Shown here piece after piece: positions 1 through 6,855 of a stretch of 13,031 nt of DNA. The notes under the pieces are model-generated. The model was not told where the DNA came from, ran no database searches, and worked only from the letters and a program-made list of their open reading frames with translations. Each line of letters opens with the position of its first letter. The stretch's first letter is position 1. The translations under genes and the position numbers were made by a program. Source of the stretch: Bacillota bacterium (GTDB lineage: Bacteria; Bacillota; Clostridia; Christensenellales; UMGS416); the NCBI GenBank assembly GCA_023428265.1, contig JAEYYW010000119.1:1-13031 (forward strand). Reading direction: 5' to 3'.

Positions 1-180
1 CGTTTGGCCAAAGCCGGAGACTATTTCATGCTCAAGGTGCACGACTGCCCCTCGGTGATTGTGGAGTGCGGATTCCTTTCCAACCACAACGAGGAGAAAA
101 AGCTGCTGGAGCCAAAATATCGTGAAATGATAGCCGCCAGCATCTATCAGGGCATCCGGGCCTATCTCGGGTTGGAGTGA
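1..180 (+). CDS. N-acetylmuramoyl-L-alanine amidase, C-terminal fragment (cut by window edge)
   Basis: An open frame enters from the left edge in frame 1 and stops with TGA at 178-180, so only the last 59 residues are visible. It contains PSVIVECGFLSN, the signature around the catalytic glutamate of the zinc-dependent Amidase_3 (CwlD/AmiC-like) family, which cleaves the amide bond between N-acetylmuramic acid and L-alanine in peptidoglycan. The visible part aligns without gaps to the end of the next gene, with 23 identities over 51 residues, so the two are tandem paralogues. Localisation and N-terminal domains cannot be judged. The family call is secure; the specific role (spore cortex, cell separation or other) is not. 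Confidence 0.88.
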   Translation, partial: RLAKAGDYFMLKVHDCPSVIVECGFLSNHNEEKKLLEPKYREMIAASIYQGIRAYLGLE

Positions 181-279
181 GCGGCGATTTACGGCATTTT
201 TTCCGGTTTGATACAGTTCTGAAACATCTTTGCTTTATCCTGTAAAAAGGCGCGGAACTGCACAGAATATGACTGAACC

Positions 280-300
280 GGCATGCTTGATCAGCATGCC
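280..300. repeat. Perfect 7-bp palindrome upstream of the second amidase
   Basis: GGCATGC (280-286) and GCATGCC (294-300) flank TTGATCA, giving a perfect short hairpin 24 bases before the start codon at 325. No T-run follows on the + strand, so it is not a convincing terminator of the upstream amidase. It could be an operator or a leader hairpin near the ribosome binding site, or chance. Only the symmetry is seen. Confidence 0.35.
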
Positions 301-324
301 CATCCATAAAAAAGGCGGAACGGA

Positions 325-1035
325 ATGAAACGGTTTGTTGCGATGATTTTAACACTCCTCCTCCCGGTTGCATTGGCGGCATGCAGCCTTGCGCTTTATC
401 CTGCCGGTGGTGACCCCGGTGACGCCGCCAACGCCGGCACGCCGGTGAGCGCGGCGAACCTCAGGATTGTGGTGGATCCGGGCCATGGCGGCAAGGATGA
501 CGGCGCGACGGGCACCGACACCGGTGTGCTGGAGTCCAGCCTGAACCTGGAGGTGGCGAGCTTATTGGCGGAGCTGTTTGAGCAAGCCGGGGCGGAGGTT
601 CTGATGACCCGCCAGACCGCCGAAGTGGATTATTCCGGCGAAGCGCAAACTGAGAAGCTGAAGGACATGAACAACCGCGCCCGGGCCATTCGGGAGTTTC
701 AGCCGGACGCCGTGGTCAGCGTGCACATGAACAAATTCACCGAGCGCTCGGTGCGCGGAGCGGAGGTGTTCTGGCAGAAGGAGCGGGCAAACGGCCAATC
801 GCTGGCCCAATGCATCCAGGATGAGCTCAACAAGAGCGTCAACACACAAAAGCAGCGCAGGAGCCACTCCGGAGATTTCTACATCCTGCAGGTGGTGGAG
901 CAGCCCTCCGTGATCGTGGAGTGCGGCTACCTTTCCAACGCCGGGGAGGAAAAGCTGCTGCAGGACAAGAACCACCAGAAACTGCTGGCCCAGTGCATAT
1001 TCAAGGGCGTGTGCGACTATTTCAAGATCAAATAG
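325..1035 (+). CDS. N-acetylmuramoyl-L-alanine amidase, lipoprotein (Amidase_3 family)
   Basis: A 236-residue cell-wall hydrolase. Residues 1-20 form a lipoprotein signal peptide: MKR, a hydrophobic core, and lipobox LAAC with the lipidated cysteine at 20. A short flexible spacer precedes the catalytic domain (about 46-235). The expected Amidase_3 residues are all present: DPGHGG with zinc ligand His54, Glu70 in ESSLNLE, His134 in SVHMN, and catalytic Glu199 in VIVECGYLSN. It should therefore be an active zinc-dependent MurNAc-L-alanine amidase tethered to the outer face of the membrane. AAAGGCGG (311-318) is a well-placed ribosome binding site for the ATG. The preceding gene is a paralogue 144 bases upstream. 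No SH3 or other wall-binding domain is visible, so lipid anchoring probably does the targeting. A CwlD-like sporulation role is possible but not shown. Confidence 0.92.
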   Translation: MKRFVAMILTLLLPVALAACSLALYPAGGDPGDAANAGTPVSAANLRIVVDPGHGGKDDGATGTDTGVLESSLNLEVASLLAELFEQAGAEVLMTRQTAEVDYSGEAQTEKLKDMNNRARAIREFQPDAVVSVHMNKFTERSVRGAEVFWQKERANGQSLAQCIQDELNKSVNTQKQRRSHSGDFYILQVVEQPSVIVECGYLSNAGEEKLLQDKNHQKLLAQCIFKGVCDYFKIK

Positions 1036-1184
1036 CTTTCATATGGGCATTCTAACATTTCATTTTGTTGTGCAATTGGAACAGTTTTCTGCCTGATATT
1101 TGTTTGGCAGGGTTTTGCACTGACCGTTACACCACTGCCCGGAATGGGCATTTTATACGCAAGAATAAGGATTGGTGGTGTTTT

Positions 1185-1409
1185 ATGTCAGTCAGCCTGG
1201 AGCAGAAGTATCAGAAAGTGATTTCACAGCAGACGGCGGTCACATTTCAATCCCTGGGCCTTGGGATGCTCTTTACACGTTTGATCGGCAAATACAAGGC
1301 AAACCCCACTGCGGGCACGATGAGCAGCTGTGTGGCGGAGGTTGAGGCGTTCGTATCCAAATACGAAAGCGTGCTCGGTGCGGATCTGAGCAAGCTGCAG
1401 AGCATATGA
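1185..1409 (+). CDS. Small hypothetical protein (74 aa), partner of the next gene
   Basis: A 74-residue protein that I do not recognise. The frame is open further upstream to 1065, but ATG 1185 is preceded by the GGTGGTG sequence at 1174-1180, and the upstream stretch reads as non-coding, so I chose 1185. There is no signal peptide, cysteine or membrane segment. The composition (a Gln/Lys-rich start, GLGMLFTRLIGKY, then a Val/Glu-rich segment) suggests a small helical protein. It ends 10 bases before the next start codon, and that gene's ribosome binding site begins at its stop codon, so the two are almost certainly co-transcribed and may work together. The function is unknown. Confidence 0.72.
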   Translation: MSVSLEQKYQKVISQQTAVTFQSLGLGMLFTRLIGKYKANPTAGTMSSCVAEVEAFVSKYESVLGADLSKLQSI

Positions 1410-1419
1410 GAGAGGTGCA

Positions 1420-2385
1420 ATGATGTTAATTGATCTGAACAAGGCCACGGAACTGATCCATGCGGGGAAGCTGCTGCACATTGCCGCCGATGAGAAATTG
1501 CTTGCGCAATTGCCCTCCGGCAACTGGATTGGCGGCACCACGCCCTACTTTATTGCCGAAAACGGCGGCGTGACGACCGACGAACTGCTGTTTGTGACGG
1601 AGCTCAAGCCTGCAAAGAGCTTCAAGGCCAAGGCATATGACGCCGAGTCCATTCATAACGTGGCGGCGGATGCCTATGACAACGGCTTCACAATCCTGAT
1701 CATACCCTTTGGCAGCAAGGTGCTTGAAACCTTTGCCAAGGACGCTCCGGAGATTGACCAGATCTTTCTGAAAAACGTGGCCGGTTGGGTGTCCGGCTTT
1801 CACCTTGCGACCAACGGAGCAGCCAAGGCGTTTGACGGCACCTGCGGCGTGAGCTTTGCAGACCGCGCCGTGGCCCTTCATGTGGAGCTGCCGCAGGGCA
1901 AGCTTGCGTCCATTGGGATTGTCAACCTGTTTGAGCCCGACTCGGCGGGTCCTGTGATTGAGTTTGCCGATTCATCCTTTGAGGCGGTGACCTGCCTTGT
2001 GGATGGCAAAGAAACGGCGTTTGCCGACTATATTGCCGCCAACGGGATTGATACCAAGCTGCCTCTTGTGGCGAACTACAACGGCGCCAATGTGAACATC
2101 TCAATTAAGGCAATCGAAGAGGGCACCGTGCATTTTTATGCGCCGGTGTTTTCCGGCACGCAATACCGTTTTGCGCGGCCCATTGGCGACTATGCCGCGG
2201 AGTTCGGCCGCACAATCTCCGGCTATGTGGAGAATGCGCCGGTCTTCTCCTGCAACTGCATCCTCAATTACCTGTATGGGGCGCTGGAAGGGAAGGGGAC
2301 AAAGCCTTTCTCCGGGCCGGTCACGTTTGGCGAGGTGGCATATCAGTTGCTGAATCAGACTCTGGTGTATATCACAGTGCAATAG
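1420..2385 (+). CDS. Conserved protein of unknown function (FIST-like layout; DUF6976-like)
   Basis: A 321-residue soluble protein without signal peptide or membrane segments. The N-terminal region has GNWIGGTTPYF (about 35-45). The C-terminal region has FSCNCILNYLYG followed by GPVTFGEVAYQLLN. A cysteine-containing turn and a TFGE segment near the end are reminiscent of the sensory FIST domains, and the overall sequence matches my memory of a family called DUF6976. That name is recalled, not checked. AGAGAGGTG at 1409-1417 lies only 2 bases from ATG 1420 but a better distance from ATG 1423, so the second methionine may be the true start. The gene follows the 74-residue protein by 10 bases and ends at a strong hairpin. 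A small-molecule-sensing role is only an inference. Confidence 0.78.
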   Translation: MMLIDLNKATELIHAGKLLHIAADEKLLAQLPSGNWIGGTTPYFIAENGGVTTDELLFVTELKPAKSFKAKAYDAESIHNVAADAYDNGFTILIIPFGSKVLETFAKDAPEIDQIFLKNVAGWVSGFHLATNGAAKAFDGTCGVSFADRAVALHVELPQGKLASIGIVNLFEPDSAGPVIEFADSSFEAVTCLVDGKETAFADYIAANGIDTKLPLVANYNGANVNISIKAIEEGTVHFYAPVFSGTQYRFARPIGDYAAEFGRTISGYVENAPVFSCNCILNYLYGALEGKGTKPFSGPVTFGEVAYQLLNQTLVYITVQ

Positions 2386-2396
2386 CAGAACGCAAC

Positions 2397-2432
2397 GAAG
2401 ACCGGGGCATGATTGCCCCGGTCTTCTGTATT
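2397..2432 (+). terminator. Strong hairpin terminator between convergent genes
   Basis: GAAGACCGGGGCA (2397-2409) pairs perfectly over 13 bp with TGCCCCGGTCTTC (2414-2426) around loop TGAT. TGTATTT follows, a weak U-tract. It starts 12 bases after the stop at 2385. It lies between that gene and the convergent leftward operon ending at 2478, so it may also stop leftward transcription, although no good U-tract is seen on that strand. Confidence 0.75.
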
Positions 2433-2477
2433 TGTGGGTTCCATTGTGCTGCGGCTCATTTCATGCGTGAAGCGTGC

Positions 2478-2879
2478 TCACCCTTGCTCCGCAGACACCA
2501 GCCATGTTTTGGCTTCCTCCGGATCATTGAAAAATCGCACCGGCACCGCGAAGCCGCCGGCGCTACGGAGCGCCGACCTGATGCGCCGCTGCCCGGCTCT
2601 GCCGCAGCCCACGGGGGCCAGCCGCACCAGTTGGCCTTCCAACCGCTTGATGTGCTCTGCGAAAAGCCCGGCTGCTTCGGCGGTGAGGTCGGTTTCATAA
2701 AAATCCACCCACACCCTGAGGCGCTGCGCCGGGCGGCTCCGGAGGAAGTGCTCCTCCGCGTCCATCAGCGCGGCAAGGCGCGGCAGGTCAGTGCCTAGAC
2801 CGCCATACTTCAATGCGTGCAGCTCACCGCCCTTGTAATAGTAGGGGAAGGTGGAGCCGGACGGTGATTGTATGCTCAT
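2478..2879 (-). CDS. STAS/SpoIIAA-like protein
   Basis: A 133-residue soluble protein with no signal peptide. After a short N-terminal strand (YYYKGGELHAL) the pattern is an alternating alpha/beta fold: RVWVDFYET, a helix ending EHIKRLEG, then VRLAPVGCGRAGQRRIRSAL, and finally VRFFNDPEEAKTWLV. The closing strand followed by D-x-EEAK-x-WL is typical of the SpoIIAA-like / STAS-SEC14 family, which generally has small binding or regulatory roles without defined catalysis. A GGAG ribosome binding site lies 6 bases before the ATG. It is the last gene of the leftward operon, 15 bases after the acetyltransferase. The family call is by pattern memory; the specific role is unknown. Confidence 0.7.
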   Translation of the reverse strand: MSIQSPSGSTFPYYYKGGELHALKYGGLGTDLPRLAALMDAEEHFLRSRPAQRLRVWVDFYETDLTAEAAGLFAEHIKRLEGQLVRLAPVGCGRAGQRRIRSALRSAGGFAVPVRFFNDPEEAKTWLVSAEQG

Positions 2880-2894
2880 CGCATCTCCGCTCCG

Positions 2895-3458
2895 TTAATC
2901 CCAATGGGCCTTGGCAAGGCTGCTTCTGGTTTGCTCATACTCACTGCGCAGCATGGAGTAGCTCACATCATCCACCGCGGTGCTTTCATCAAATTTCCAG
3001 GCCATGCGAAAAACGCCCTCATACTGAAAGCCGCACTTCTCAATCACACGGCGGGAGCGGCTGTTGTGGGGGAAGTGGCAGACGGAAAGCAGATCCAGCT
3101 TCAGCTCATCAAAGGCATAGCGGATTGCGGCCCCTGCCGCCTCGGTCATCAGGCCTCGGCCCCAGTAATCTCTGGAGAGCACATAGCCCAGCATCTTGCA
3201 GTTGACGCCGGGCCGCCGCTGGTCCGTGTGCAAGCCGACGGAGCCGATCACTTTGCCGGTCTCCTTCCACACAATGGCCCACACATCGCCCTGCTCAATG
3301 AACTTGCGAATGATCTGGGCCGAGACCTCGCGGCTTGCGTGGGGCGGCCAGCCTGCGTTGGGGCCCACCTCGGGGTCACGGGCATATTCGAACATGTCGT
3401 CCACGTCGGTTTCCTGCCAAGGGCGAAGGGTCAGGCGCTCTGTTTCAATGGTTTTCAT
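2895..3458 (-). CDS. GNAT family N-acetyltransferase (RimJ/RimL type)
   Basis: A 187-residue acetyltransferase. It opens with ETERLTLRPW (about 5-14), the usual first strand of RimJ/RimL-type GNAT enzymes. The acetyl-CoA pyrophosphate-binding segment is RDYWGRGLMTEA (96-107). NSRSRRVIEKCGFQYEG further on is the conserved region near the acceptor site. It should transfer acetyl from acetyl-CoA to an amine. The substrate (ribosomal protein N-terminus, antibiotic or small molecule) cannot be told from sequence. The frame also has ATGs at 3473 and 3467, but ATG 3458 gives the family-typical N-terminus and has GAGG nine bases upstream. This start overlaps the end of mrnC by 14 bases, which suggests translational coupling. 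Confidence 0.87.
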   Translation of the reverse strand: MKTIETERLTLRPWQETDVDDMFEYARDPEVGPNAGWPPHASREVSAQIIRKFIEQGDVWAIVWKETGKVIGSVGLHTDQRRPGVNCKMLGYVLSRDYWGRGLMTEAAGAAIRYAFDELKLDLLSVCHFPHNSRSRRVIEKCGFQYEGVFRMAWKFDESTAVDDVSYSMLRSEYEQTRSSLAKAHWD

Positions 3459-3879
3459 GTTGCGCATCCTCATCTTCTTTGTATGCCTGTGTTAGTAGTT
3501 CTTCCAGCCTTGTTCGGCAGCCAGACACATAAAGCCAACCCATCAGTGCTTCAAAACCCGTGGCCTTGCGGTAATCCAGCGGATCGCAGCCTTTGGGCAC
3601 CACGCCGCACTTGGCGTTGCGGCCCCGGCGGAAAACATCGGCCTCCTCCTCGGTCAGCAACGGTTGCAGCGCCTCGGCAGCCCTAGCCTGGCCTGCTGCG
3701 CAGGAGAAGGCGACGGCCCGCTGCGTGAGGCCCTTCACATGCCCGCCGCCGCCGGCCAGCGCCTGGCGGATGAAAAGGCTGCACACGGCGTCGCCGATGT
3801 AGGCCAATGTCTTCATGTCTTCCGGCGCTTCGCCGCCCAACTGAAACTGTCTGTCAATTGAAATGCCGTTCACCTTCAT
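3445..3879 (-). CDS. mrnC: Mini-ribonuclease III
   Basis: A 144-residue dsRNA endonuclease with the RNase III catalytic domain but no dsRNA-binding domain, as is normal for Mini-III. In Bacillus subtilis this family matures the ends of 23S rRNA. The metal-binding aspartate is Asp30 in AYIGDAV. RGRNAKCGVVPK is the conserved basic segment, and the second catalytic acidic residue is Glu110 in YRKATGFEALMGWLY. A longer frame to 3933 is open, but ATG 3879 overlaps the rhaB stop codon in an ATGA arrangement and gives the expected length. In many Firmicutes mrnC lies beside cysS, thyX and rlmB. Here it sits on the opposite strand behind rhaB, so the ancestral neighbourhood has been broken. Confidence 0.92.
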   Translation of the reverse strand: MKVNGISIDRQFQLGGEAPEDMKTLAYIGDAVCSLFIRQALAGGGGHVKGLTQRAVAFSCAAGQARAAEALQPLLTEEEADVFRRGRNAKCGVVPKGCDPLDYRKATGFEALMGWLYVSGCRTRLEELLTQAYKEDEDAQHENH

Positions 3880-5348
3880 TCCGGGTTGGTAAGGCCGGAC
3901 ACGCGGAGGAACCGGCCATAGGCGTCTTCCCACATGGCGCTGCCCTGCGGCAGCACTTCTTCCGGCTCGAAGCTGGCCCGCACCACCTGGCGCAGCTCGT
4001 CAAAGCCGGACAGGTCGCCCAGCGCGATGGCCTGCGTGAGCAGATTGCCCACCGCCGTGGCCTCCACCGGGCCGCACACCACCGGCATGCCCAGGGCATC
4101 GGCGGTGAAGCGGTTCAGCATCCGGTTCTGGCTGCCGCCGCCCACAATGTGCAGCACGGCGGGCCGGCTGCCGGTCAGCGCTTCGATGCAGCCCATCCCC
4201 CAGCGGTATTTGAGCGCCAGCGATTCCAGCACGCAGCGGGTGACGGCGCCGATTGTCTCCGGCACCGGCTGGCCGGTGTTTCCGCACCAGTCGCGCACGC
4301 GGCCGGGCATGTCCCCCGGTGTGTAAAACAGCGCGTCGTCCGGGTTGATCAGGCTCACCAGGGGCTTTTCCTGCTCCGCCAAGCGCACCACCTCCACAAA
4401 ATCCAGCGCCGGATCGCTGTGCTTCCACTCACGGAGGCATTCCTGCAGGATCCACAGGCCCATGATGTTGTTGAGCACCCGATAGCTGCCGTCAGCCCCG
4501 CCCTCGTTGGTATAGTTCCAGGCCAGGCTTTTGGGGCCGATCACCGGTGTTTTGGAGAGGAACCCCATCAGCGACCAGGTGCCGCTGCTCAAATAGGCAT
4601 AAGTCTGCCCGGCGGAGGGCACAGCCGCCACCGCCGAGGCCGTGTCGTGGCCGGCCACGGCAACAGCCGTGACTTTGCCTAGCCCAAGCTCCGAGGCAAT
4701 CTGCCTGTGCAGGCTGCCCCTTGCTTCGCCGGGCATCCGAACCGGCAGGAAAAGCCCTTCCGGCAGGCCCAGCTTCGCAATCAGCGCCCTGTCCCAATCA
4801 CGGGTGGCGGCGCTCATAAGCTGGCTGGTGCTGGCGATCGTGTATTCGCAACCGGCCTGGCCGGTCAGCATCCAGGCGAGCAGATCCGGCATGAAAAGCA
4901 ATCTGCCGGTTTCCGGCAGCTCCCCCATGCGGCTGGCCGCCAGCAACTGGTAGAGTGTGTTGAATTTCATGAACGCGGTGCCAGTGCTCTGATACATGGC
5001 GCTGTTGCCGGCGATCTGGTCAGCCAGCTCCATCATGCCGTCGGTGCGGCTGTCGCGGTAATGGGCGGGCATTGCCAAAAGCGTGTTGTTGCCGCTCACA
5101 ATGCCATAGTCCACTCCCCAGGTGTCCACACCGAAGCTTGCCACGGAGCCGCCGGCCTTGCCCAAGCCCGTTTTCAGCTCGTTGAACAGGCCAAGCGCGT
5201 TCCAATACAGCCTGCCGTTGACCTCCACGGGGCCGTTTGCAAAGCGGTGCTTCTCTTCCAGCCTGATCCTGCTGCCGTCAAACCGGCCCAGGATGGCCCG
5301 GCCGGAGCTGGCGCCCAGGTCAAAGGCCAGATAGTCCCTCGTGCTCAT
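3876..5348 (-). CDS. rhaB: Rhamnulokinase (FGGY carbohydrate kinase)
   Basis: A 490-residue cytoplasmic sugar kinase predicted to phosphorylate L-rhamnulose to L-rhamnulose 1-phosphate with ATP. The N-terminal phosphate motif is DLGASSGR (10-17). GVDTWGVDYG (73-82) is highly characteristic of RhaB. Asp235 in AGHDTASAV is the catalytic base by analogy with E. coli RhaB. YLSSGTWSLMG and the C-terminal HIVGGGSQNRMLN, then GPVEATAVGN, complete the ATP-binding lobe. Length is normal for the family. ATG 5348 has GGAGG six bases upstream; the longer frame to 5381 lacks one. It lies 13 bases after the flavoprotein gene and overlaps mrnC by 4. No rhamnose isomerase, aldolase or transporter is visible nearby. 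A related sugar such as fuculose cannot be excluded. Confidence 0.9.
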   Translation of the reverse strand: MSTRDYLAFDLGASSGRAILGRFDGSRIRLEEKHRFANGPVEVNGRLYWNALGLFNELKTGLGKAGGSVASFGVDTWGVDYGIVSGNNTLLAMPAHYRDSRTDGMMELADQIAGNSAMYQSTGTAFMKFNTLYQLLAASRMGELPETGRLLFMPDLLAWMLTGQAGCEYTIASTSQLMSAATRDWDRALIAKLGLPEGLFLPVRMPGEARGSLHRQIASELGLGKVTAVAVAGHDTASAVAAVPSAGQTYAYLSSGTWSLMGFLSKTPVIGPKSLAWNYTNEGGADGSYRVLNNIMGLWILQECLREWKHSDPALDFVEVVRLAEQEKPLVSLINPDDALFYTPGDMPGRVRDWCGNTGQPVPETIGAVTRCVLESLALKYRWGMGCIEALTGSRPAVLHIVGGGSQNRMLNRFTADALGMPVVCGPVEATAVGNLLTQAIALGDLSGFDELRQVVRASFEPEEVLPQGSAMWEDAYGRFLRVSGLTNPE

Positions 5349-5361
5349 GCGACACCTCCGA

Positions 5362-5913
5362 TTACTTCCCGATGGCAGCACACAGCGCTCCGGCCGCGCC
5401 CTCGATGGCTTTCAGCTGATACTCCCTGGTATATCGCTTCACCGGGATCGCGTCGATCAGCCGCATGCCCGTATGCTGGGCAAGCCGCTCCATTTGCATC
5501 ATGCAGCTGATGGTGCCGTTGCCGCTGCCGCCGGCCGCCGCCACGGCGACCATGGGCATGCCGCGAAGCGGGCTTGTTTCGCGGGCCAGCGCCTCGCAGC
5601 GGCGCAGCCGGTCCGCAAAGTTTTTTGCCGACTCGGCCATGTCGCCCCAATACACCGGCGTCACCAGAACCAGCGCCTCGGCCTTCTTCAGTTCTTCGTG
5701 CAGCGCTTGAAATCCATCCTGCACCTGGCAGATGTGGCCGTCACGGCAGGTTCCCCAGCCGTTGCCGCAGGCTTTGCAGGCGTTGATGTTCTGTGTGTTG
5801 AGCTGGTATAACGCGCATTCTTTTCCGGCGCTGCGGATGCCTTTCTCCGCGGCGCGGGCGCAGGCGGCGGTGAGGCCGTCGTCGTTTGGACTGGCCCACA
5901 GTATGATGACCAT
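5362..5913 (-). CDS. Flavodoxin-fold NAD(P)H-dependent / iron-sulfur-type flavoprotein
   Basis: A 183-residue FMN-binding oxidoreductase-like protein. It begins with a beta strand (VIILWASPN) and a phosphate-binding turn, SPNDDGLT (8-15), typical of the NADPH-dependent FMN reductase / flavodoxin superfamily. Cysteines at 46, 49, 56 and 62 (C-x2-C-x6-C-x5-C) occupy the place of the [4Fe-4S] motif of iron-sulfur flavoproteins, but the spacing differs from the usual compact one. LVTPVYWGDMAESAKNFADR is the conserved flavin-site region. ATG 5913 has GGGAGGG six bases upstream; the frame is open to 5964 without such a site. It is the first gene of the leftward operon. The electron acceptor is unknown. 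Confidence 0.83.
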   Translation of the reverse strand: MVIILWASPNDDGLTAACARAAEKGIRSAGKECALYQLNTQNINACKACGNGWGTCRDGHICQVQDGFQALHEELKKAEALVLVTPVYWGDMAESAKNFADRLRRCEALARETSPLRGMPMVAVAAAGGSGNGTISCMMQMERLAQHTGMRLIDAIPVKRYTREYQLKAIEGAAGALCAAIGK

Positions 5914-5940
5914 CGCTTTCCCTCCCTGGGTAGGCCTTAT

Positions 5941-5975
5941 CAGGCAATTGCCATCATTATACATCAGATTGCCTG
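5941..5975 (-). promoter_or_regulatory. Candidate promoter -10 inside an inverted-repeat operator for the flavoprotein-rhaB operon
   Basis: On the minus strand TATAAT reads from 5961 to 5956, suiting a start near 5949 and a leader of about 36 bases to ATG 5913. The -35 region is poor at normal spacing. CAGGCAAT (5941-5948) and ATTGCCTG (5968-5975) form a perfect 8-bp inverted repeat centred on this -10, a geometry expected of a repressor site. The regulator is unknown. Confidence 0.5.
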
Positions 5976-6052
5976 CCGGTGAAACCGCTCCCGTCCGGCT
6001 GCAAAAGTGCGGAGAGGGGTTTCGTTTTGAGGATGCGTGAGCCCCGGCACAC

Positions 6053-6081
6053 TAGCCAGATCGGGCCGTATCCGGTATAAT
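6053..6081 (+). promoter_or_regulatory. Promoter of thyX-rlmB
   Basis: TAGCCA (6053-6058, 4 of 6 to the -35 consensus) is followed after 17 bases by a perfect TATAAT (6076-6081). Transcription would begin near 6088, only about 11 bases before ATG 6099. That short leader favours the TTG at 6117 as the real thyX start. Confidence 0.65.
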
Positions 6082-6098
6082 GAACCAACCGAACGCGA

Positions 6099-6854
6099 AT
6101 GAACAGAGGTCAGGCTTTGAGCGCAGTCAGTCAGAAGGTTTTTTTGATCAGCCACACGCCGGATCCGGAGCAGCTTGTTGCCACGGCGTCCAAATTGTGC
6201 TACTCCGACGCCGGCATTGAAGAGCTGCGCTCCGGTGTGGAATCGCGAGACCAATCAAGGTTTTTAAACAAGCTCGTTGAGATGGGCCACCTCTCCCCGG
6301 TGGAGCACGCCACCTTCACCTTTGGGGTGGAGGGTGTTTCACGAAGCCTGCTGGCGCAGCTCACGCGCCATCGCGTCGCCAGCTTTTCGGTAAAGTCCCA
6401 GCGGTATGTGGGGGCGCTTTCCGACGGCGGCACATTCGGCTATATAGTACCTCAGGGTGTGGAAAGGCTTGGCCCGGATGCCGTGCGGCGCTTTGAGGAG
6501 CAAATGGCGCAGATGCAGGCGTGGTATGACGGATGGGTGGCTCTGCTGGGGGAAAACGAGTCCGGCTATGAGGATGCCCGCTTTGTGCTGCCCAACGCCG
6601 CCGAGACCAAGCTCATCGTGACAATGAACGCCCGGGAGCTCATGCACTTTTTCAACTTGCGCTGCTGCAACCGGGCCCAGTGGGAGATCCGTGATCTGGC
6701 TTGGGAGATGCTGCGACTGGTCAAGCAGGCCGCGCCGGCGCTCTTTGCAAAAGCGGGCCCGCCCTGCGTATTCCGCAGCTGCACCGAGGGAAAAATGACG
6801 TGCGGCAAGATCACGGAAGTGCGCCGGAGATATGAGGAACTGTTTGGTGAATAA
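6099..6854 (+). CDS. thyX: Flavin-dependent thymidylate synthase ThyX
   Basis: A 251-residue enzyme that makes dTMP from dUMP using methylene-tetrahydrofolate, FAD and NAD(P)H; it is unrelated to ThyA. The ThyX signature RHR-x7-S is exact: RHR at 90-92 and Ser100 in TRHRVASFSVKSQRY. LVEMGHLSPVEHATFTF (59-75) and RELMHFFNLRCC further on are also typical. The start is uncertain. ATG 6099 has no ribosome binding site and would lie close to the predicted transcription start. The in-frame TTG at 6117 has AGAGGT (6105-6110) six bases upstream and gives a normal ThyX N-terminus. I list the longer form as the outer limit. rlmB starts one base after the stop, so the pair is one operon. Confidence 0.95.
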   Translation: MNRGQALSAVSQKVFLISHTPDPEQLVATASKLCYSDAGIEELRSGVESRDQSRFLNKLVEMGHLSPVEHATFTFGVEGVSRSLLAQLTRHRVASFSVKSQRYVGALSDGGTFGYIVPQGVERLGPDAVRRFEEQMAQMQAWYDGWVALLGENESGYEDARFVLPNAAETKLIVTMNARELMHFFNLRCCNRAQWEIRDLAWEMLRLVKQAAPALFAKAGPPCVFRSCTEGKMTCGKITEVRRRYEELFGE

Positions 6855-6855
6855 C

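Noticed and set aside
280..300. Terminator of the first amidase
   Set aside because: Only a 7-bp stem and no following T-run on the + strand.
1036..1184. Promoter or small gene in the 149-base gap before the 74-residue protein
   Set aside because: Several TTG- and TAT-like hexamers occur, but none pair at 16-18 base spacing, and the open frame there has no ribosome binding site.
2868..3686. + strand open frame of 272 codons opposite GNAT and mrnC
   Set aside because: Antisense shadow of two genes with clear catalytic motifs.
3807..4682. Long + strand open frame of 291 codons opposite rhaB/mrnC
   Set aside because: It is antisense to the well-supported kinase; its His/Ala/Gln-rich sequence is typical of a GC-rich shadow frame, and it lacks a ribosome binding site.
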